46,827 nt of DNA. Source: Pseudomonadota bacterium (GTDB taxonomy: Bacteria; Pseudomonadota; Gammaproteobacteria; Burkholderiales; SG8-39). Shown here in pieces: positions 8,692-17,111 of this stretch. The DNA lies in contig JAJZPQ010000028.1 in the NCBI GenBank assembly GCA_021811085.1, positions 1-46,827 of the forward strand. The letters are read 5' to 3'. The position numbers and the translations under genes are program-made. A model generated the notes under the pieces. That model ran no database searches, was not told where the DNA came from, and worked only from the letters and a program-made list of their open reading frames with translations. Position 1 is the first letter of the stretch; the number at the start of each line of letters is the position of its first letter.

Positions 8692-9423
8692 ATGAATATC
8701 CTCAATATCGCCGCCTATCGCTTCGTCGCCGTCAAGGATCCGGCGCAACTTCGCGCTGCGTTCAAGGCGCGCGCCGCAGAGCTGGGGCTCAAAGGCACGA
8801 TCCTGATCGCACCCGAAGGCATCAATCTGTTCCTTGCGGGCGCTGCGGCGAAAGTCGAGGCCTTCCTGCAAACGCTGCGCGCGGACGCGCGCTTTGCCGC
8901 GATCGAAGTCAAGCGCAGTTGGTCGGCCGAGCAACCGTTCCGCCGCCTGCTGGTGAAGATCAAACGTGAAATCGTCTCCATGCGCCGCCCCAAAGTCGAT
9001 CCGGGGGCGGCGCCGCGGCTTGCGCCCGAGGAACTCAAGCGCTGGCTGGACGAGGGGCGCGAGGTGGTGCTGCTCGATACGCGCAACCAGTTCGAGGTGG
9101 AGCTCGGCTCGTTCGAACACACGCTGTCGCTGGGACTGAAAGCGTTCAGCGAATTTCCGCATGCGACGCCGAACTTGCCCCAGGCGCTGAAACGCCGGCC
9201 CATCGTCACTTACTGCACCGGCGGCATACGCTGCGAAAAAGCCGCGCCCTGGCTGATCAGCCAGGGTTTTCGCGAGGTGTACCAGCTCGAGGGCGGCATC
9301 CTCAACTACTTCGAGCAGTGCGGCGGCGCGCATTTTCGCGGCGAGTGCTTCGTGTTCGACGAGCGCGTGGCACTGGACCCGGCTCTGCATGCCACGGGCG
9401 GCGCGGCCAGCCGCGACGCATGA
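8692..9423 (+). CDS. trhO: tRNA uridine(34) hydroxylase, rhodanese-like (YceA/UPF0176 family)
   Basis: The 243-residue protein has an N-terminal ferredoxin-like domain (NIAAYRFVAV, GTILIAPEGINLF) and a C-terminal rhodanese domain with the active-site loop YCTGGIRCEKAAPWL. This is the signature of the TrhO/YceA family, which uses oxygen to form 5-hydroxyuridine at the wobble position of tRNA. VLLDTRNQFEVELGSFEHTL is the preceding rhodanese signature. The upstream GTG-like extension to 8653 has no homology, so ATG 8692 is chosen. Its stop codon overlaps the start of the downstream transporter (ATGA). Confidence 0.92.
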   Translation: MNILNIAAYRFVAVKDPAQLRAAFKARAAELGLKGTILIAPEGINLFLAGAAAKVEAFLQTLRADARFAAIEVKRSWSAEQPFRRLLVKIKREIVSMRRPKVDPGAAPRLAPEELKRWLDEGREVVLLDTRNQFEVELGSFEHTLSLGLKAFSEFPHATPNLPQALKRRPIVTYCTGGIRCEKAAPWLISQGFREVYQLEGGILNYFEQCGGAHFRGECFVFDERVALDPALHATGGAASRDA

Positions 9424-10292
9424 GCCAGGCTGAAGCTTCGCGCAAGACCGTTGCGTTTGCCGCGCTGCTCGCCGGCGCCGCGGCCATCGCGTTTGCGCCG
9501 ATATTGGTGCGCCTCGCCGACACCGGGCCGACCGCCAGCGCGTTCTGGCGCGTTGCGCTGGCGCTCCTGCCTTTGTGGACCTGGGCCGGCCTGTCTGCGC
9601 GCAGCGAAGCCGCCCGCCCCCTGCCGTGGAAACCGCTGGTCATCGCGGGGCTGTGCTTTGCCGGCGACCTCGGCGCCTGGCATGTGTCCATCATGTACAC
9701 CACGGTCGCCAATTCCACACTGGAGGCGAACTTCGCGCCGATCTTCGTGACGCTTGGCGCCTGGCTGCTGTTCCGCCAGCGCGTGTCGCGCCTGTTCCTG
9801 CTCGCTCTGGGCGTGACGCTGGGCGGCGCCACCCTGCTGATCGGCCCCAACTTCGCGCTCGGCGGCCGCGCGCTCGCCGGCGACGCGCTCGGCGTGCTGA
9901 CCGCGGTGTTTTATGCGGGCTACATGCTCGCGATCAAATCGGCCAGCGCGCGCACCACGACGGCCAGGCTCATGGCCGTCACCACGACAGTTGCGGCGCT
10001 CGCGCTGCTGCCTTACGGCCTGGCCACCGCCGACGTGTTCCTGCCGCAATCCGCGGGCGGCTGGCTGGTTCTGGTCGGCCTCGCGCTCGTTCCGCAAATC
10101 GCCGGCCAGAGCCTGATCGCCTACGGCTTCGCGCATCTGCCGGCTTCGTTCTCCTCGGTGAGCCTGCTGCTGCAGCCGGTGCTGGCCACGGTCTACGCCT
10201 GGGTGCTGCTGGGCGAAGCCGTCGGGCCGGTGCAGCTGATGGGCGGGGCGGTGGTGCTGGCCGGCATCTATCTGGCCCGGCGCGCCAGCTGA
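9420..10292 (+). CDS. EamA/DMT-family permease
   Basis: The 290-residue protein is highly hydrophobic with about ten predicted helices in two similar halves, the hallmark of the drug/metabolite transporter (EamA) superfamily. Examples are AFWRVALALLPLW in the first repeat and SLLLQPVLATVYAWVLLGE in the second, the latter being a typical EamA repeat motif. The start ATG overlaps the trhO stop (ATGA), indicating coupling. The substrate is unknown; family members export metabolites or amino acids. Confidence 0.85.
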   Translation: MSQAEASRKTVAFAALLAGAAAIAFAPILVRLADTGPTASAFWRVALALLPLWTWAGLSARSEAARPLPWKPLVIAGLCFAGDLGAWHVSIMYTTVANSTLEANFAPIFVTLGAWLLFRQRVSRLFLLALGVTLGGATLLIGPNFALGGRALAGDALGVLTAVFYAGYMLAIKSASARTTTARLMAVTTTVAALALLPYGLATADVFLPQSAGGWLVLVGLALVPQIAGQSLIAYGFAHLPASFSSVSLLLQPVLATVYAWVLLGEAVGPVQLMGGAVVLAGIYLARRAS

Positions 10293-10309
10293 AGGACAGG
10301 AATTTCCCG

Positions 10310-10332
10310 GAGCGCCGCTCGGGCCGGCGCTC
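10310..10332. terminator. hairpin between convergent EamA permease and purM
   Basis: A perfect 8-base stem (GAGCGCCG / CGGCGCTC) with a 7-base loop lies between the two convergent genes and touches the purM stop codon. No T-run follows on either strand, so it may act as a processing or weak bidirectional terminator structure. Confidence 0.35.
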
Positions 10333-11374
10333 AGATCACGACGGTGGCGGCCTGCCCCGGGGCTCGCGTTTCGATGCGGCCGATGCGGTAGACACGCTCG
10401 CCGGCCGCACTGAGCAGGCGCAGGGCGGCGGCGGCATCGGCTTCGGCTACGATCAGCGTCATACCTATGCCGCAATTGAACACGCGGTGCATTTCGGCCT
10501 CGGCCACACCGCCGTGTTGCTGCAGCCAGTCGAACAACGGGGACATGGGCCAGGCGGATTTCTGCAGCACCGCAGTGACGCCCTCGGGCAACGCACGCGG
10601 GACGTTCTCGACCAGGCCGCCGCCGGTGATATGCGCCAGCCCCTTGACTTTGATGCTCTGCATCAGCGCAAGCAGAGGTTTGACATAGATGCGCGTGGGT
10701 TCGAGCAGCACGTCGGCCAGTGGGCGGCCGTGGAAATCCGCCTGCAAATCCGGTTGCGCGCGCTCGATGATGCGGCGGATCAGCGAATAGCCGTTGGAAT
10801 GCGCACCGCTCGACGCAAGGCCCAGCACCGCATCGCCCACCGCAATGCCGCTGCCGTCGATGATCGCGCTTTTCTCCACCACGCCCACGGCGAAGCCGGC
10901 AAGATCGTATTCCCCGGCCGGATACATGCTGGGCATTTCCGCGGTCTCCCCGCCGATCAGCGCACAGCCGGCCAATTCGCAGCCGCGCGCGACGCCCTTG
11001 ATCACTTCGGTGGCGCTGGCCACGTCGAGCTTGCCGCAGGCGAAGTAATCGAGGAAAAACAGCGGCTCTGCGCCCTGCACCAGCACGTCGTTGACGCTCA
11101 TCGCGACGAGATCGATGCCGACGGTATCGTGGCGGTTCAGGTGGAATGCAAGCTTGAGCTTGGTCCCCACGCCGTCGGTGCCCGCCACCAGTACCGGTTC
11201 GCGGTATTTCTTCGAGATTTCGACCAGCGCGCCGAAGCCGCCGATGCCGGTGAGCACCTCGGGCCGCATGGTGCGCCTGGCAAAAGGCTTGATCGCCTCG
11301 ACCAGGGCGTCGCCGGCGTCGATGTCCACGCCGGCATCGCGGTAGGACAGGGATTCTTTGGGGGGAGTATTCAA
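10331..11374 (-). CDS. purM: phosphoribosylformylglycinamidine cyclo-ligase (AIR synthetase)
   Basis: The 347-residue protein carries out the fifth step of de novo purine synthesis, closing the imidazole ring with ATP. It shows the PurM hallmarks [19 protein letters not shown] at the N-terminus, [44 protein letters not shown] and [13 protein letters not shown]. No ATG exists in frame. A TTG at 11374 gives [15 protein letters not shown], which fits the family N-terminus; a second TTG at 11425 would add a non-homologous leader. No clear ribosome binding site is visible. It diverges from the permease at 11438. Confidence 0.93.
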   Translation of the reverse strand: MNTPPKESLSYRDAGVDIDAGDALVEAIKPFARRTMRPEVLTGIGGFGALVEISKKYREPVLVAGTDGVGTKLKLAFHLNRHDTVGIDLVAMSVNDVLVQGAEPLFFLDYFACGKLDVASATEVIKGVARGCELAGCALIGGETAEMPSMYPAGEYDLAGFAVGVVEKSAIIDGSGIAVGDAVLGLASSGAHSNGYSLIRRIIERAQPDLQADFHGRPLADVLLEPTRIYVKPLLALMQSIKVKGLAHITGGGLVENVPRALPEGVTAVLQKSAWPMSPLFDWLQQHGGVAEAEMHRVFNCGIGMTLIVAEADAAAALRLLSAAGERVYRIGRIETRAPGQAATVVI

Positions 11375-11437
11375 GATTTGTATGTTTAGCGAGATACGGC
11401 TACAGTTTTGGGCTTTGCAGCGCAAAGTCTACTCGAA

Positions 11438-12502
11438 ATGACGCCCAAAATCCTGGCCGAGCCGAACAATCTGTGGTGGTTCATTCCGGCCGCGGTGCTG
11501 ATCGCGCTGCTGTATGTGCTGAGCCCGATCCTGGCACCCTTCCTGTTTGCCGCCATCCTGGCCTACATCAGCAATCCGCTGGTGAACTGGCTGGCGCGCC
11601 ACCGGGTACGCCGCGCGCTGGGTGCGGTACTGGTGATGCTGCTCCTCGCCGGACTGCTCGCGCTGCTGCTGTTGATCCTGCTGCCGCTGTTCATCAAGGA
11701 GTTGCGCCTGCTGTCGGAGCGCCTGCCCGGGTTCCTGGCGCAGCTCAACGACAATCTGGTGCCCTGGATCAAGGCCAAGTTCGACTTGGAACTGCAGTTC
11801 GACCTGCCCGCGCTGAAGAATCTCATCCAGCAGAACCTGCAGGGCGCGGACGGCTGGGGCATGAAGCTGCTCGCCTCGCTCAGGATCGGCGGCCTCGCGC
11901 TGCTCGGCTTCGTGGTCAACCTGCTGCTGGTGCCGGTGGTGCTGTTCTACCTGCTGCGCGACTGGAACGGACTGCTGGGGCAGATCGAGCAATTGCTGCC
12001 GCGGCGCTGGCATGCGCAGCTCACCGGCATCGCGCACGAGATCGACGCCGTGTTGGCCGAATTCCTGCGCGGACAGATCGCAGTGATGCTGCTGATGAGC
12101 CTGATCTATGTCGTGGGACTGTGGCTGGCCGGACTGGAATTCGCCCTGCCCATAGGCATCATCACCGGCATGCTGGTATTCGTGCCCTATGTCGGCATGC
12201 TCACCGGCTTGCTGCTCGGGACCCTGGCCGCGCTGATGCAGTTTCCGGCCGTCGGCGGCGTCGTTCCGGTGTGGATAGCCTTCGGCATCGGCCAGGCGCT
12301 GGAAGGGATGCTGGTGACGCCGCTGCTCGTGGGAAAACGCATCGGCCTGCATCCGGTGGCGGTGATTTTCGCGCTGCTCGCGTTCGGCCAGATCTTCGGT
12401 TTCTTCGGCGTGCTGCTCGCACTGCCCGCGAGCGCCGCGCTGCTGGTGGGCCTGCGCCATCTGGGCAAGCAGTATCGCGCCAGCAACCTGTACAAGAAAT
12501 GA
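11438..12502 (+). CDS. AI-2E/PerM-family permease
   Basis: The 354-residue membrane protein has the family layout: a first helix pair (ALLYVLSPILAPFLFAAILAY), a long amphipathic section around residues 85-150, and a C-terminal helix bundle with GIITGMLVFVPYVGMLTGL and the PLLVGKRIGLHPVAVIFALL motif typical of PerM/YdgG-type proteins. Family members export signals or act as sodium/proton antiporters, but the function here is not known. The gene overlaps hda by four bases (ATGA), a conserved betaproteobacterial pairing next to purM. Confidence 0.88.
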   Translation: MTPKILAEPNNLWWFIPAAVLIALLYVLSPILAPFLFAAILAYISNPLVNWLARHRVRRALGAVLVMLLLAGLLALLLLILLPLFIKELRLLSERLPGFLAQLNDNLVPWIKAKFDLELQFDLPALKNLIQQNLQGADGWGMKLLASLRIGGLALLGFVVNLLLVPVVLFYLLRDWNGLLGQIEQLLPRRWHAQLTGIAHEIDAVLAEFLRGQIAVMLLMSLIYVVGLWLAGLEFALPIGIITGMLVFVPYVGMLTGLLLGTLAALMQFPAVGGVVPVWIAFGIGQALEGMLVTPLLVGKRIGLHPVAVIFALLAFGQIFGFFGVLLALPASAALLVGLRHLGKQYRASNLYKK

Positions 12503-13182
12503 TGCAGCAACTGCTACTGCAGCTGGCACCGCCGCCCGCGCCCACGCTGGACAACTTCGTTCCGGGCCGCAACGCGGCGGCGCTGCAGGTGCTGCGCGAC
12601 ATTGCCGCCGGGTCGGGCAACGAACGCTTCGTCTACTTGTGGGGCGAGCCGGGCAGTGGGCGCACGCACCTGCTGCGCGGCCTGGCGCAGGCGGCGCGCG
12701 CGCGCAATGCGCTGTATCTCGACGGCATCCCGGAAAACGCGGTCGCAGACGATGGCGTGATCGCAATCGACGAGGTGCAGCGGCTGGGCGCGGACGATCA
12801 GATCAGGCTGTTCGATCTGTACAACCGCGCGCGCGCCGCCGGCGGCGCACTCGTTGCCAGCGGCGACGCCGCGCCGGCGCAGCTCGCGCTGCGCGCCGAC
12901 CTGCGCAGCCGGCTCGCCTGGGGCCTTGCATTCCAGCTGCACCCGTTGTCCGATGCGGAGAAAGCCGCGGCGCTGCGCGCGCATGCGCACGAGCGCGCGC
13001 TGGCGCTGCCGGAGGACGTCATTGCCTATTTGCTGCTGCATGCGCGGCGCGACATGGCGAGCCTGATCGCGATTCTCGATGCGCTCGACCGCCATTCGCT
13101 CGAACAAAAGCGCCTGATCACCCTGCCCTTGGTCAGGAGCGCGCTGGAAGCGATGAAGGACAAACCATGTTCGACGCCTTGA
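12499..13182 (+). CDS. hda: Hda-type regulatory inactivator of DnaA
   Basis: The 227-residue protein is a single AAA+ domain related to DnaA domain III, without the DNA-binding domain. It has LDNFVPGRNAAAL at the N-terminus, a Walker A loop GEPGSGRTHLL and a Walker B motif VIAIDEVQRL. The ARGFQPLELL-like C-terminal helices (RRDMASLIAILDALDRHSL) are also visible. Hda binds the sliding clamp and stimulates DnaA-ATP hydrolysis; the N-terminal MMQQLLLQLAP resembles a clamp-binding QLxLxP-type peptide. The start is the second ATG of an ATGATG overlap with the permease (12499 or 12502). Confidence 0.9.
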   Translation: MMQQLLLQLAPPPAPTLDNFVPGRNAAALQVLRDIAAGSGNERFVYLWGEPGSGRTHLLRGLAQAARARNALYLDGIPENAVADDGVIAIDEVQRLGADDQIRLFDLYNRARAAGGALVASGDAAPAQLALRADLRSRLAWGLAFQLHPLSDAEKAAALRAHAHERALALPEDVIAYLLLHARRDMASLIAILDALDRHSLEQKRLITLPLVRSALEAMKDKPCSTP

Positions 13183-13225
13183 GTACTATCGCATGCCGCC
13201 CGCGGACTTGCGCGCTGCGCGCGCC

Positions 13226-13274
13226 AACCGCGCTTTCTGTACGGATAAGAAGCATCCGTACAGAAAGCGCGGTT
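13226..13274. repeat. perfect 21-base inverted repeat with 7-base loop
   Basis: Arms 13226-13246 and 13254-13274 are exact reverse complements, separated by AAGAAGC. The arm begins AACCGCGCTTTCTG. It is the first of three hairpins in the 226-base gap between hda and the HAD hydrolase. No T-run follows, so it is not a standard terminator. Confidence 0.9.
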
Positions 13275-13308
13275 ATGTGTAAAAACGGCGACAGCGGGGT
13301 CCATACAA

Positions 13309-13358
13309 GATCGTCGATTGCGCGCGGATGGTTTTTCATCCGAGCGCAATCGACGATC
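13309..13358. repeat. 22-base inverted repeat with one mismatch and GTTTTT loop
   Basis: Arms 13309-13330 and 13337-13358 are complementary apart from one position (G against T). The loop is GTTTTT. It starts GATCGTCGATTGCG and ends with the complement, so the ends resemble those of a small palindromic element. Confidence 0.9.
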
Positions 13359-13359
13359 C

Positions 13360-13383
13360 GCGCGGACGGTTTTTCGTCCGCGC
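13360..13383. repeat. 9-base inverted repeat with the same GTTTTT loop
   Basis: GCGCGGACG (13360-13368) pairs with CGTCCGCGC (13375-13383) around a GTTTTT loop identical to that of the preceding hairpin. It ends 13 bases before the ribosome binding site of the HAD gene. Confidence 0.85.
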
Positions 13384-13408
13384 AAAACATACGCTAAAGG
13401 AATTGCTT

Positions 13409-14071
13409 TTGGAACTGGTTCTATTCGATCTGGACAACACCTTGCTCGCCGGCGACAGCGATTACGAATGGGCGCAATTCCTGATCGATCAGGGCGTGCT
13501 CGAACGCGCAAGCTACGAACACCGCAACCAGGAATTTTTCGACCAGTACAAGGCCGGCCGGCTCGACATCTATGCATTTCTCGATTTTCAGCTGGCGCCG
13601 CTGGCGCAATACCCGCGCGCGCAGCTCGATGCCTGGCATGCGCAGTTCATGCAGCAGAAGATCCTGCCGCTCATTTCGGCGGCAGCGCGCCGGCTGGTGA
13701 ACGGCAGCATGGCGCCGGGACATCTGTGCGCCATCGTCACCGCCACCAATTCCTTTGTCACCGCGCCGATCGCACGCGAATTCGGCGTAGCGCATCTGGT
13801 CGCCACCGAACCCGAGCAGATCGGCGGCAGGTTCACCGGCAAGGTGAGCGGCACGCCCTGCTTTCGCGAGGGCAAGGTGGTGCGCGTGGAGCAGTGGCTC
13901 GCGGAACAGGGCCGGCGCTGGGCGGATTTTTCGGCGTCGCGCTTCTACAGCGATTCACACAACGATCTGCCGCTGCTGGAGCGGGTCACGCGCCCGATCG
14001 CGGTCCGCCCCGACCACCCGCTGAAGCAAGCGGCACTGGCGCGCGGCTGGGAAGTGATCGATCTGGACTAG
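13409..14071 (+). CDS. HAD-superfamily IB phosphatase (SerB-like)
   Basis: The 220-residue protein opens with the nucleophile motif FDLDNTLLAGDSDY (catalytic aspartates) and contains CAIVTATNSFVTAPIA (motif II threonine region), a lysine in GKVVRVEQWL and FYSDSHNDLPLLE (motif III/IV acidic residues). This matches the HAD-IB group that includes phosphoserine phosphatase-like hydrolases often found between hda and pcnB in betaproteobacteria. The start is taken as TTG 13409 because AAAGGAA lies six bases upstream and the protein core begins at once; no in-frame ATG fits. The substrate is not known. Confidence 0.88.
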   Translation: MELVLFDLDNTLLAGDSDYEWAQFLIDQGVLERASYEHRNQEFFDQYKAGRLDIYAFLDFQLAPLAQYPRAQLDAWHAQFMQQKILPLISAAARRLVNGSMAPGHLCAIVTATNSFVTAPIAREFGVAHLVATEPEQIGGRFTGKVSGTPCFREGKVVRVEQWLAEQGRRWADFSASRFYSDSHNDLPLLERVTRPIAVRPDHPLKQAALARGWEVIDLD

Positions 14072-14233
14072 TGCGGAGCCTTGCGGCGGAGCATAGGTTC
14101 AGGGGCAAATTGAGGTATCATGCCGCCCAAAGTGGCCTTGCGTCCGGTCAGTCAGAAGGGCGCGATCCAAAGGCCTTAATCCATGCAAAGTCGATGCCGG
14201 CAGGTCCCGCTCTAACCCGTCCATTCCCGCATT

Positions 14234-15574
14234 TTGATCAAGAAATTCATCCGCCGCATGTTCAACATAGGCGCCGATCCCGAGCCCAGGATCTACCTGC
14301 GCGACAAGCACGGCATCGCCCGCAATTCCATCAGCCACGGCGCCCTCAAGGTGTGCGAGATCCTGCGCGCCCATGACCATGCCGCTTACGTCGTCGGCGG
14401 CGCGGTGCGCGACCTGCTGCTCGGGGTCGTGCCCAAGGACTTCGACGTCGCCACCGATGCGCATCCGGAGGAGGTGCACCGGCTGTTCCGGCGCTCGCAT
14501 CTGATCGGCCGGCGCTTCAAGCTCGTGCACGTGCTGTTCGGCGCCGAGACCGTGGAGGTCTCCACGTTCCGCGCCGGCGAGGGCGGCGAAGCCGACGAGC
14601 ACGGGCGGCTGCTGCGCGACAACGTCTACGGCACGCGCGCGCAGGATGCGGCGCGGCGCGATTTCACCGCCAACGCGCTGTATTACGACCCGCACGACGA
14701 AACCGTGCTCGACTACCACGGCGGCTACACCGACGTGCGCAAGAAGACCATGCGCATCATCGGCGATCCGCGCCTGCGCTTTCGCGAAGACCCGGTGCGC
14801 ATGCTGCGCGCGGTGCGCTTCGCCGCCAAGCTCGGCTTCAGCATCGACCCGAAAACGCGGGCGCCGATCCGCGAACTGGCCGACCTGCTCGAGAACGTGC
14901 CCGCGGCGCGGCTGTTCGAGGAAATGCTGAAGCTGCTGCTGTCGGGCTATTCCGCCGCCTGCCTGGCGCAGCTGCGCAAGGAAGGCCTGCACCACGGTTT
15001 GCTGCCGCTGCTCGACGTCATCGTGGAGCAGCCCGTCGGCGAGCGCTTCCTGCGTCTCGCGCTGGACCAGACCGATACGCGCATCCGTTCCGCAAAATCG
15101 GTGTCGCCGGCGTTCCTGTTCGCGGCCCTGCTCTGGCACGAGGTGCTCGCGGCGTGGAAAGTCAACGAGGGCAAGGATATGCGCACCATTCCGGCGCTCT
15201 ACCTTGCCATGGACCAGGTGCTCGATGCGCAGACCGACAAGCTGTCGATACCGCGGCGCCTGACCACGACCATGAAGGAAATCTGGGCGCTGCAGCCGCG
15301 CCTGGAGCAGCGCTCGGGCAAGCGCGCCATCGTCCTGCTCACGCATCCGCGCTTTCGCGCCGGCTACGACTTCATGCTGCTGCGCGCCGAAAGCGGCGAA
15401 GTGCCGATGGAATTGGCCAACTGGTGGACCCGTTTCCAGGACGCGGAGCTGGAAGAGCGCAATGCCATGCTGATCGAGGAACCCGCGCCCAAGAAACGGC
15501 CGCGCCGCCGGCGTAGGAGCAAGGCCGGGGATGCGGCCGAACCCGCACCCGGCGGGGACGGGCCGCAGAATTAA
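14234..15574 (+). CDS. pcnB: poly(A) polymerase I
   Basis: The 446-residue protein has the class II nucleotidyltransferase signature AAYVVGGAVRDLLLG with DFDVATDA (catalytic aspartates), RRDFTANALYY and GDPRLRFREDPVRMLRAVRF. The tail is strongly basic (KKRPRRRRRSK), as in PcnB enzymes that add A-tails to RNA for decay. TTG 14234 gives MIKKFIRRMFNI, typical of the family; ATG 14258 is an alternative. About 160 bases of leader precede it, with a possible -10 (TATCAT at 14116-14121). Confidence 0.93.
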   Translation: MIKKFIRRMFNIGADPEPRIYLRDKHGIARNSISHGALKVCEILRAHDHAAYVVGGAVRDLLLGVVPKDFDVATDAHPEEVHRLFRRSHLIGRRFKLVHVLFGAETVEVSTFRAGEGGEADEHGRLLRDNVYGTRAQDAARRDFTANALYYDPHDETVLDYHGGYTDVRKKTMRIIGDPRLRFREDPVRMLRAVRFAAKLGFSIDPKTRAPIRELADLLENVPAARLFEEMLKLLLSGYSAACLAQLRKEGLHHGLLPLLDVIVEQPVGERFLRLALDQTDTRIRSAKSVSPAFLFAALLWHEVLAAWKVNEGKDMRTIPALYLAMDQVLDAQTDKLSIPRRLTTTMKEIWALQPRLEQRSGKRAIVLLTHPRFRAGYDFMLLRAESGEVPMELANWWTRFQDAELEERNAMLIEEPAPKKRPRRRRRSKAGDAAEPAPGGDGPQN

Positions 15575-15646
15575 GCGCGCAGGATGCGGACGTCCGGCCC
15601 GAGGCGGGTTTCTGCTTGAGCGTTTCGCGCTAGTCCATTGACAGCC

Positions 15647-16132
15647 ATGCATACCGCCTTCATCGGCCTCGGAAGCAACCTCGGCGAGCCCGAGGCTAAG
15701 CTGCGTCTGGCCTTCGCGGCGCTGGCGGACTTGCCGCAGACGCGGCTGGTGGCCGCCTCCTCGCTCTATCGCAGCGCCCCCGTCGGCTTTGCCGACCAGC
15801 CCGAATTCGTCAACGCCGTGGCGCAGCTCGCCACCGGTCTCGGGCCGCAGGCCCTGCTCGCCGCGCTGCTCGGCATCGAGCAGCGCTTCGGCCGCGAGCG
15901 TTCGTTCCGCAACGCACCGCGCACCCTGGACCTGGACCTGCTGCTCTACGACGCGCAACGCATAGCCGAACCGGGGCTCAGCGTGCCGCACCCGCGCATG
16001 CACGAGCGCGCGTTCGTGCTCGCGCCGCTGGCCGAAATCGCGCCCGATTGCGAGATACCCGGCAAGGGGCGGGCTGCGGCGCTGCTCGCCGCTTGTGCCG
16101 ACCAAAGCATCGAAAGGCTGGCCGCGGCATGA
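15647..16132 (+). CDS. folK: 6-hydroxymethyl-7,8-dihydropterin pyrophosphokinase
   Basis: The 161-residue protein starts AFIGLGSNLG and has SSLYRSAPVGFADQPEFVNAV and the diagnostic RTLDLDLLLYD and VPHPRMHERAFVLAPL motifs of HPPK, which pyrophosphorylates the pterin in folate synthesis. A TTG at 15638 is possible but ATG 15647 fits the family start. Its stop overlaps the next gene (ATGA), and it follows pcnB as in many betaproteobacteria. Confidence 0.95.
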   Translation: MHTAFIGLGSNLGEPEAKLRLAFAALADLPQTRLVAASSLYRSAPVGFADQPEFVNAVAQLATGLGPQALLAALLGIEQRFGRERSFRNAPRTLDLDLLLYDAQRIAEPGLSVPHPRMHERAFVLAPLAEIAPDCEIPGKGRAAALLAACADQSIERLAAA

Positions 16133-16476
16133 AAATCCCCGTCGTCGCCCAGACCGCGATCCTGCTCGCGCTGTCCAACGTGTTCATGACGTTCGCCTGG
16201 TACGCCCACCTGAAGGAACTGCGCAGCAAACCCCTGATCGTCGCGGCCCTGGTCTCGTGGGGGGTGGCGCTGTTCGAGTACCTGCTGCAGGTGCCTGCCA
16301 ACCGCATCGGCTACGGCCAGCTGTCCTTGCCGCAACTCAAGATCATGCAGGAGGCGATCACGCTGTCGGTGTTCGTGCCCTTCGCCGTGTTCTACATGCA
16401 GCAGCCGCTGAAGCTCGACTATCTGTGGGCCGCCCTGTGTATCATGGGCGCCGTGTATTTCATGTTCCGCTCCTGA
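16129..16476 (+). CDS. DUF486-family small membrane protein
   Basis: The 115-residue protein has about four hydrophobic helices and the family motifs FMTFAWYAHLK, SWGVALFEYLLQVPANRIGY and QLKIMQEAITL. This is the DUF486 family, distantly related to small DMT transporters, with unknown function. It overlaps folK by four bases and the downstream kinase by one base, so all three are probably translated together. Confidence 0.85.
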   Translation: MKIPVVAQTAILLALSNVFMTFAWYAHLKELRSKPLIVAALVSWGVALFEYLLQVPANRIGYGQLSLPQLKIMQEAITLSVFVPFAVFYMQQPLKLDYLWAALCIMGAVYFMFRS

Positions 16477-17111
16477 TGGAAAAATACCGCCACATCGTGG
16501 TCGAAGGGCCCATAGGCGTAGGCAAGACCAGCCTCGCCCGGCGCCTCGCCGAGCACCTCAATGCCGGCCTGCTGCTGGAGCATCCGGAGCAGAACCCGTT
16601 CATCGCGCGCTTTTATCAGGACATGGAGCGCTACGCGCTGCCGACGCAGCTATTCTTCCTGTTCCAGCGCTTCAACCAGTTGCGCGAACTGAGCCAGATC
16701 GACATGTTCAAGCAGGTGACGGTGTCCGACTTCCTGCTCGACAAGGATCCCCTGTTCGCGCGCCTGACGCTCAACAACGACGAACTGCTGCTGTATCAGC
16801 AGATCTACGCCACGCTCGCACCGCAGGCGCCGCGGCCCGACCTGGTGATCTATCTGCAGGCGCAGACAGAAACGCTGGTGGAGCGCGTGCGGCGCCGCGG
16901 CGCCGAGTTCGAGCGCCCGATCTCCGAGTCCTACCTCGCGCTGGTCTCGGACAGCTACAACCGGTTTTTCTACCACCATAGCGGAACGCCGGTGCTGATC
17001 GTGAACTCCGAGCGGCTCAATTTTGTCGAGCGGCCCGCCGATTTCAACTTGCTGCTGGAGCGCATCCAGGCCATGCGCGGGCAGCGCGAATTTTTCAACC
17101 TGGGCGAATGA
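16476..17111 (+). CDS. deoxynucleoside kinase (dNK family)
   Basis: The 211-residue protein has a P-loop IVVEGPIGVGKTSLA, the ...LLEHPEQNPF segment, SDFLLDKDPLFA (DRS-like motif region of the family) and a lid arginine cluster ERVRRRGAEFE. This fits deoxyadenosine/deoxyguanosine-type kinases that salvage deoxynucleosides. It lies between DUF486 and panC, overlapping both (TGATGG and ATGA), an arrangement shared with betaproteobacterial folate/pantothenate clusters. Which deoxynucleoside it prefers cannot be told. Confidence 0.88.
   Translation: MEKYRHIVVEGPIGVGKTSLARRLAEHLNAGLLLEHPEQNPFIARFYQDMERYALPTQLFFLFQRFNQLRELSQIDMFKQVTVSDFLLDKDPLFARLTLNNDELLLYQQIYATLAPQAPRPDLVIYLQAQTETLVERVRRRGAEFERPISESYLALVSDSYNRFFYHHSGTPVLIVNSERLNFVERPADFNLLLERIQAMRGQREFFNLGE

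Noticed and set aside
11473-12498. Long frame fused upstream of hda
   Set aside because: It runs through perM in another frame and has no homology before hda. The hda start at the ATGA overlap is normal.
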